Of a stretch of 64,000 nt of DNA, positions 59,045 to 64,000 are shown piece by piece. Under the pieces are notes generated by a model. That model was given only the letters and a program-made list of their open reading frames with translations, searched no databases and was not told the DNA's origin. Made by a program: the position numbers and the translations under genes. The first letter of the stretch is position 1. Every line of letters begins with the position of its first letter. The stretch spans positions 558,001 to 622,000 of the forward strand of contig NZ_JABUKC010000002.1 of NCBI RefSeq assembly GCF_014595885.1, read 5' to 3'. Origin of the DNA: Microcella alkalica (lineage in GTDB: Bacteria > Actinomycetota > Actinomycetes > Actinomycetales > Microbacteriaceae).

Positions 59045-60400
59045 ATGATCGAGCTCGACCGCAGCACCACCGCCCACGACGACGCGGAGGTCGTCCGCGA
59101 GCAGGAGGAGGCGCGGGAGCGCGCCCGCAGGGTGTTCGGCGGCCTGACCCCCCGCACGCCGGGCTCCACGGCCGCACCGACGCTCGCCGCCACCGGCGAC
59201 GCCTCCGCCCGTGCCGCCGCTCGCGCCCGCAGCGCGGCCCTCTCGACGATGCCGCTCGTGCTGACCGGCGCCCTGACCCTCGGCCTGGGCCTCACCGGCC
59301 CCGTCGACGCCGCCCACGCCGCGCCCCGCAAGCCGCTGAGCCCGAAGCCCCAGCAGGCCCTCGGCCCCGCCACCCTGCGCGCCGCACTCGCCCAGATCGG
59401 CACGGCGATCACGCCCGGTGCGATGCCGGCCACCGCCGTCGCGACCACCGCCGCCCCCGCCTTCTACACGGTCGAAGCGGGCGACACCGTCTCCTCCATC
59501 GCGGCGCGGTTCGGCCTCTCGACGGCCGGCGTGCTGGCCCTCAACGGGCTGAGCTGGAAGTCGGTGATCTTCCCGGGCCAGGTGCTCACCCTCACGAGCT
59601 CGCCGACGAAGGGCGCCGCGCCGTCGGCCCCCGTGTCGCCCGGCGGCGCCTATCAGGTGCGCAGCGGCGACACCGTCTCCGCGATCGCCGCGCGCTTCGG
59701 CGTCTCCACCCAGTCGATCCTTGACGCCAACGGCCTGACCTGGAAGAGCATCATCTACCCGGGCCAGACCCTCGTCATCCCCGGCACGACGAGCGCGCCC
59801 GCCGCTCCGGCGAGCGAGACGGTCTCGGCCGTCACGGCCATGCCGATCGCCGAGCGTCCCGTGCTCCCGGGCGGGCCCGCACCCGCGGCGGCGCCCGCAC
59901 CGGCTCCCGCGCCGGCGCCGGCACCGACCAGTCAGACTCCGGCTCCCGCCGCGCCGCCGGCACCCGCACCGGCCCCCTCCGCGCCTTCCGCCGGCACGAT
60001 CACGCCGCTCAACGCGGAGGGCCGCGCGCACGCCGCCACGATCATCCAGGTCGGTCGTCAGCTGGGCGTGCCGGACTACGGCATCGTCATCGCGCTCGCG
60101 ACTGCGATGCAGGAATCCTCGATGCGCAACCTCTCGTGGGGCGACCGCGACTCGGTCGGCCTCTTCCAGCAGCGGCCGAGCACCGGCTGGGGCACGGTCG
60201 CCGAGCTGCAGGATCCGGCCCACGCCGCTCGCCTGTTCTACGTCGGCCGCGAGGGCTACACGCGGGGCCTTCTCGACATCCGCGGCTGGCAGTCGATGAC
60301 CGTCACGCAGGCGGCGCAGGCGGTGCAGATCTCGGCGTACCCCGACCACTACGCCAAGTGGGAGGCCTCGGCCTGGGCCTGGCTCTACGAACTCACCTAG
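59045..60400 (+). CDS. Secreted LysM protein with lysozyme-like C-terminal domain
   Basis: 451 aa. Unusually long, charged N-terminus (about 70 residues) before a hydrophobic segment (STMPLVLTGALTLGLGLTGP) and an AHAAP cleavage-like site. Two LysM repeats, YTVEAGDTVSSIAARFGL and YQVRSGDTVSAIAARFGV, bind peptidoglycan. A Pro/Ala linker (about 59877-60000) leads to a domain with ALATAMQESSMRNLSWGD and SVGLFQQRPSTGWGT, in which the Glu after Gln matches a transglycosylase/lysozyme catalytic Glu. AGGAGGGG lies before ATG 59045 (TTG 59042 is also possible). Probably a muralytic enzyme or its recruiter. Confidence 0.85.
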   Translation: MIELDRSTTAHDDAEVVREQEEARERARRVFGGLTPRTPGSTAAPTLAATGDASARAAARARSAALSTMPLVLTGALTLGLGLTGPVDAAHAAPRKPLSPKPQQALGPATLRAALAQIGTAITPGAMPATAVATTAAPAFYTVEAGDTVSSIAARFGLSTAGVLALNGLSWKSVIFPGQVLTLTSSPTKGAAPSAPVSPGGAYQVRSGDTVSAIAARFGVSTQSILDANGLTWKSIIYPGQTLVIPGTTSAPAAPASETVSAVTAMPIAERPVLPGGPAPAAAPAPAPAPAPAPTSQTPAPAAPPAPAPAPSAPSAGTITPLNAEGRAHAATIIQVGRQLGVPDYGIVIALATAMQESSMRNLSWGDRDSVGLFQQRPSTGWGTVAELQDPAHAARLFYVGREGYTRGLLDIRGWQSMTVTQAAQAVQISAYPDHYAKWEASAWAWLYELT

Positions 60401-60436
60401 GCCGTGTGGCGCCCCGCCCGACGAGGGCCCGCGACC

Positions 60437-60442
60437 TAGACT
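60437..60442 (+). promoter_or_regulatory. -10 hexamer TAGACT of the kinase gene
   Basis: TAGACT with seven bases to GTG 60450, leaderless pattern. Confidence 0.45.
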
Positions 60443-60449
60443 GGGCCGG

Positions 60450-62396
<1,947 letters not shown>

Positions 62397-62443
62397 GGCT
62401 CTGCACCCCCTGACGACCGGGGCCCCTCCTGCGTGTATCGGCT

Positions 62444-63823
62444 CTACGCCCGCGGCGCGCGGCTGAGCTCCTCGGCGACGAGGAACGACAGCTCGAGCGA
62501 CTGCATGTGGTTCAGGCGAGGGTCGCAGAGCGACTCGTAGCGCGTGGCGAGGGTCGCCTCGTCGATCATCTCCGAGCCGCCGAGGCACTCGGTCACGTCG
62601 TCGCCCGTGAGCTCGACGTGGATGCCGCCGGGGTGCGTGCCCGCCTCGCGGTGCGCCTCGAAGAAGCCCTTCACCTCATCGACGACGTCGTCAAAGCGAC
62701 GCGTCTTGTAGCCGGTGGGCGTCGTGAGGCCGTTGCCGTGCATCGGGTCGGTGACCCACAGCGGCGTCGCGTCGAAGCGCTGGATGGCCTCGAGCAGCGG
62801 CGGCAGGGCATCCCGAATCTTTCCCGCGCCCATGCGCGTGATGAAGGTGAGGCGACCGGGCTCGCGATCGGGGTCGAGCACATCGATGAGGCGCTCCATC
62901 GTCTCGGGCGTCGTCGTCGGCCCGAGCTTCACGCCGATGGGGTTGCGGATGCGACGGAAGAAGTCGACGTGCGCACCGTCGAGGTCGCGCGTGCGCTCGC
63001 CGATCCAGAGGAAGTGCGCGCTCGTGTTGTACGGCGTGCCCGTGCGCGAGTCGATGCGCGTCATGGGGCGCTCGTAGTCCATGAGCAGGCCCTCGTGGCT
63101 GGAGTAGAACTCCACCCGCTTGAGCTCGTCGAAGTCGGCGCCCGCCGCCTCCATGAAGCGGATCGCGCGGTCGATCTCGCTCGCGAGGCCCTCGTAGCGC
63201 TGGTTGGCGGGGTTGGAGGCGAAGCCCTTGTTCCAGCTGTGCACCATCCGCAGGTCGGCGAAGCCACCCTGCGTGAAGGCGCGGATGAGATTCAGCGTCG
63301 CCGCGCTCGTGTGGTAGCCCTTCACGAGCCGCGCGGGGTCGGCCTGGCGCGACTCGGGCGTGAAGTCGTAGCCGTTGACGATGTCGCCGCGGTACGCCGG
63401 CAGCGTGACGTCGCCGCGGGTCTCCGTGTCGCTCGAGCGCGGCTTCGCGAACTGGCCGGCCATGCGGCCCATCTTGATGACGGGCATCGAGGCGCCGTAG
63501 GTGAGCACGACCGCCATCTGCAGGATCGTCTTCACGCGGTTGCGGATCTGGTCGGCGGTGGCCCCGGCGAAGGTCTCGGCGCAGTCGCCGCCCTGCAGCA
63601 GGAACGCCTCGCCGCGGGCGGCGCGCGCCAGCCGCTCGCGCAGCTGGTCGACCTCACCGGCGAAGACGAGCGGCGGCATCGAGGCGAGCTCGGCGGAGGC
63701 GGCGGCAACGGCGGCGGGGTCGGGCCACTCCGGCTGCTGCTTGATCGGGAGAGTGCGCCAGTGGTCGAGTCCCGCGAGCACGGCGGGATCGGCGGAGATG
63801 ACGGGCTCGGTCGCATCGACCAC
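62444..63823 (-). CDS. 3-deoxy-7-phosphoheptulonate synthase, class II
   Basis: 459 aa, first step of the shikimate pathway. AGLDHWRTLPIKQQPEWPDP opening, AFLLQGGDCAETFAGA, IKMGRMAGQFAKPRSSDTE, the substrate loop SSHEGLLMDYERPMTRID, HFLWIGERTRDLDGAHVDF and PIGVKLGPTTTPETM are class II (plant/actinobacterial) motifs; VTDPMHGNG and GGIHVELTGDDVTECLGG complete the metal site. In Mycobacterium this enzyme is allosterically controlled and partners chorismate mutase. GTG start at 63823 with AGGA upstream; a TAGGCT hexamer at 63892-63887 is the likely -10. Confidence 0.96.
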   Translation of the reverse strand: MVDATEPVISADPAVLAGLDHWRTLPIKQQPEWPDPAAVAAASAELASMPPLVFAGEVDQLRERLARAARGEAFLLQGGDCAETFAGATADQIRNRVKTILQMAVVLTYGASMPVIKMGRMAGQFAKPRSSDTETRGDVTLPAYRGDIVNGYDFTPESRQADPARLVKGYHTSAATLNLIRAFTQGGFADLRMVHSWNKGFASNPANQRYEGLASEIDRAIRFMEAAGADFDELKRVEFYSSHEGLLMDYERPMTRIDSRTGTPYNTSAHFLWIGERTRDLDGAHVDFFRRIRNPIGVKLGPTTTPETMERLIDVLDPDREPGRLTFITRMGAGKIRDALPPLLEAIQRFDATPLWVTDPMHGNGLTTPTGYKTRRFDDVVDEVKGFFEAHREAGTHPGGIHVELTGDDVTECLGGSEMIDEATLATRYESLCDPRLNHMQSLELSFLVAEELSRAPRA

Positions 63824-63943
63824 GGTGGAACGTCCTTCACAGCGACGGGGAACAGGGCAGGATGCGGCACCCTTGCCGCTGGGACGAGCCTAGCCGAGCG
63901 GCGAGAGGCCGCCGCGCGCGGTCGCGAGGCCCGCGAACGGCGC

Positions 63944-63966
63944 GACCCCGGGCATCCTTCGGGGTC
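63944..63966 (-). terminator. Possible hairpin terminator at the right edge
   Basis: GACCCCG (63944-63950) pairs with CGGGGTC (63960-63966), overlapping the stop of the partial gene at the window end. Short stem, no T-tract. Confidence 0.35.
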
Positions 63967-64000
63967 AGCGCAGGTGCGCCGGGCGCTTGTCCTTCACGGT
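63965..64000 (-). CDS. C-terminal end of an unidentified gene (rest outside window)
   Basis: Reading the reverse strand from the edge gives an open frame ending TVKDKRPAHLR and TGA at 63967-63965. Eleven residues are too few to identify. By mycobacterial order an acyltransferase (PlsC-like) could follow, but this is a guess from synteny only. Confidence 0.3.
   Translation of the reverse strand, partial: TVKDKRPAHLR

Noticed and set aside
59877-60000. GC-rich repetitive stretch that could suggest a satellite or CRISPR-like repeat
   Set aside because: It encodes the Pro/Ala linker of the LysM protein; units are irregular dipeptides without spacers.
63824-63964. Possible leader peptide or attenuator before the DAHP synthase gene
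   Set aside because: No short frame with clustered aromatic codons and no competing hairpins were seen; only a -10 hexamer and a ribosome site.

Overview
This window is about 70 percent GC and fits an actinobacterium of the family Microbacteriaceae. The evidence is RbpA next to Ppm1, a QcrCAB/CtaCDEF respiratory supercomplex, DivIVA-SepF-FtsZ divisome genes, DUF3040 and DUF3043 proteins, a class II DAHP synthase, and very frequent GTG starts. This is inferred from gene content and codon style; no database search was possible. The window is almost all core chromosome. I see no insertion sequence, prophage, CRISPR array, rRNA or tRNA gene.

Layout. 1-6.9 kb: end of a HelY-type helicase, lnt and ppm1 (lipoprotein acylation and polyprenol-phosphate-mannose synthesis), alanyl-tRNA editing protein, rbpA, glycerophosphodiesterase, SPFH/NfeD membrane pair. 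7-17 kb: small metabolic and stress genes (atypical SDR, NUDIX, TerC behind a probable manganese riboswitch, a lipoprotein, two YCII proteins, DUF1622, YchJ, glycerate kinase, a sulfur-amino-acid lyase divergent from an Lrp/AsnC regulator, DUF2945/DUF3140). 17-28 kb: trpD, then ctaE-qcrC-qcrA-qcrB forward and erpA and ctaC-ctaD-ctaF reverse, the terminal branch of aerobic respiration. 28-38 kb: M20 peptidase, DUF3043, pyrD-nrdR, hisD, flavin reductase, MT0933-type antitoxin, dnaE. 38-56.5 kb: a long reverse-strand division and cell wall (dcw) cluster, in transcription order mraZ-rsmH-ftsL-ftsI-murE-(short murF-like)-mraY-murD-ftsW-murG-murC-ftsQ-ftsZ-yggS-sepF-yggT-divIVA-rluD. 57-64 kb: polyprenyl diphosphate synthase, Rv2175c-like regulator, LysM cell wall enzyme, PASTA Ser/Thr kinase, class II DAHP synthase, and the last codons of another gene. 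This last block resembles the mycobacterial idsA2-Rv2175c-pknL-aroG neighbourhood.

Main points of interest. (1) The gene in the murF slot is only 216 aa. It lacks the substrate-binding and ATP-binding half of MurF, and the catalytic motifs of the remaining half are changed, so it looks like a retained pseudoenzyme rather than a decaying gene. (2) The terC leader has the conserved elements of the yybP-ykoY Mn2+ riboswitch, with a visible anti-Shine-Dalgarno helix. (3) The mraZ promoter carries three GTGGAG repeats at exact 10-bp spacing over its -35 region, plus two more pairs in the opposite orientation upstream. (4) Many genes have a TANNNT -10 hexamer 6 to 9 bases before the start codon, so leaderless mRNAs appear common.
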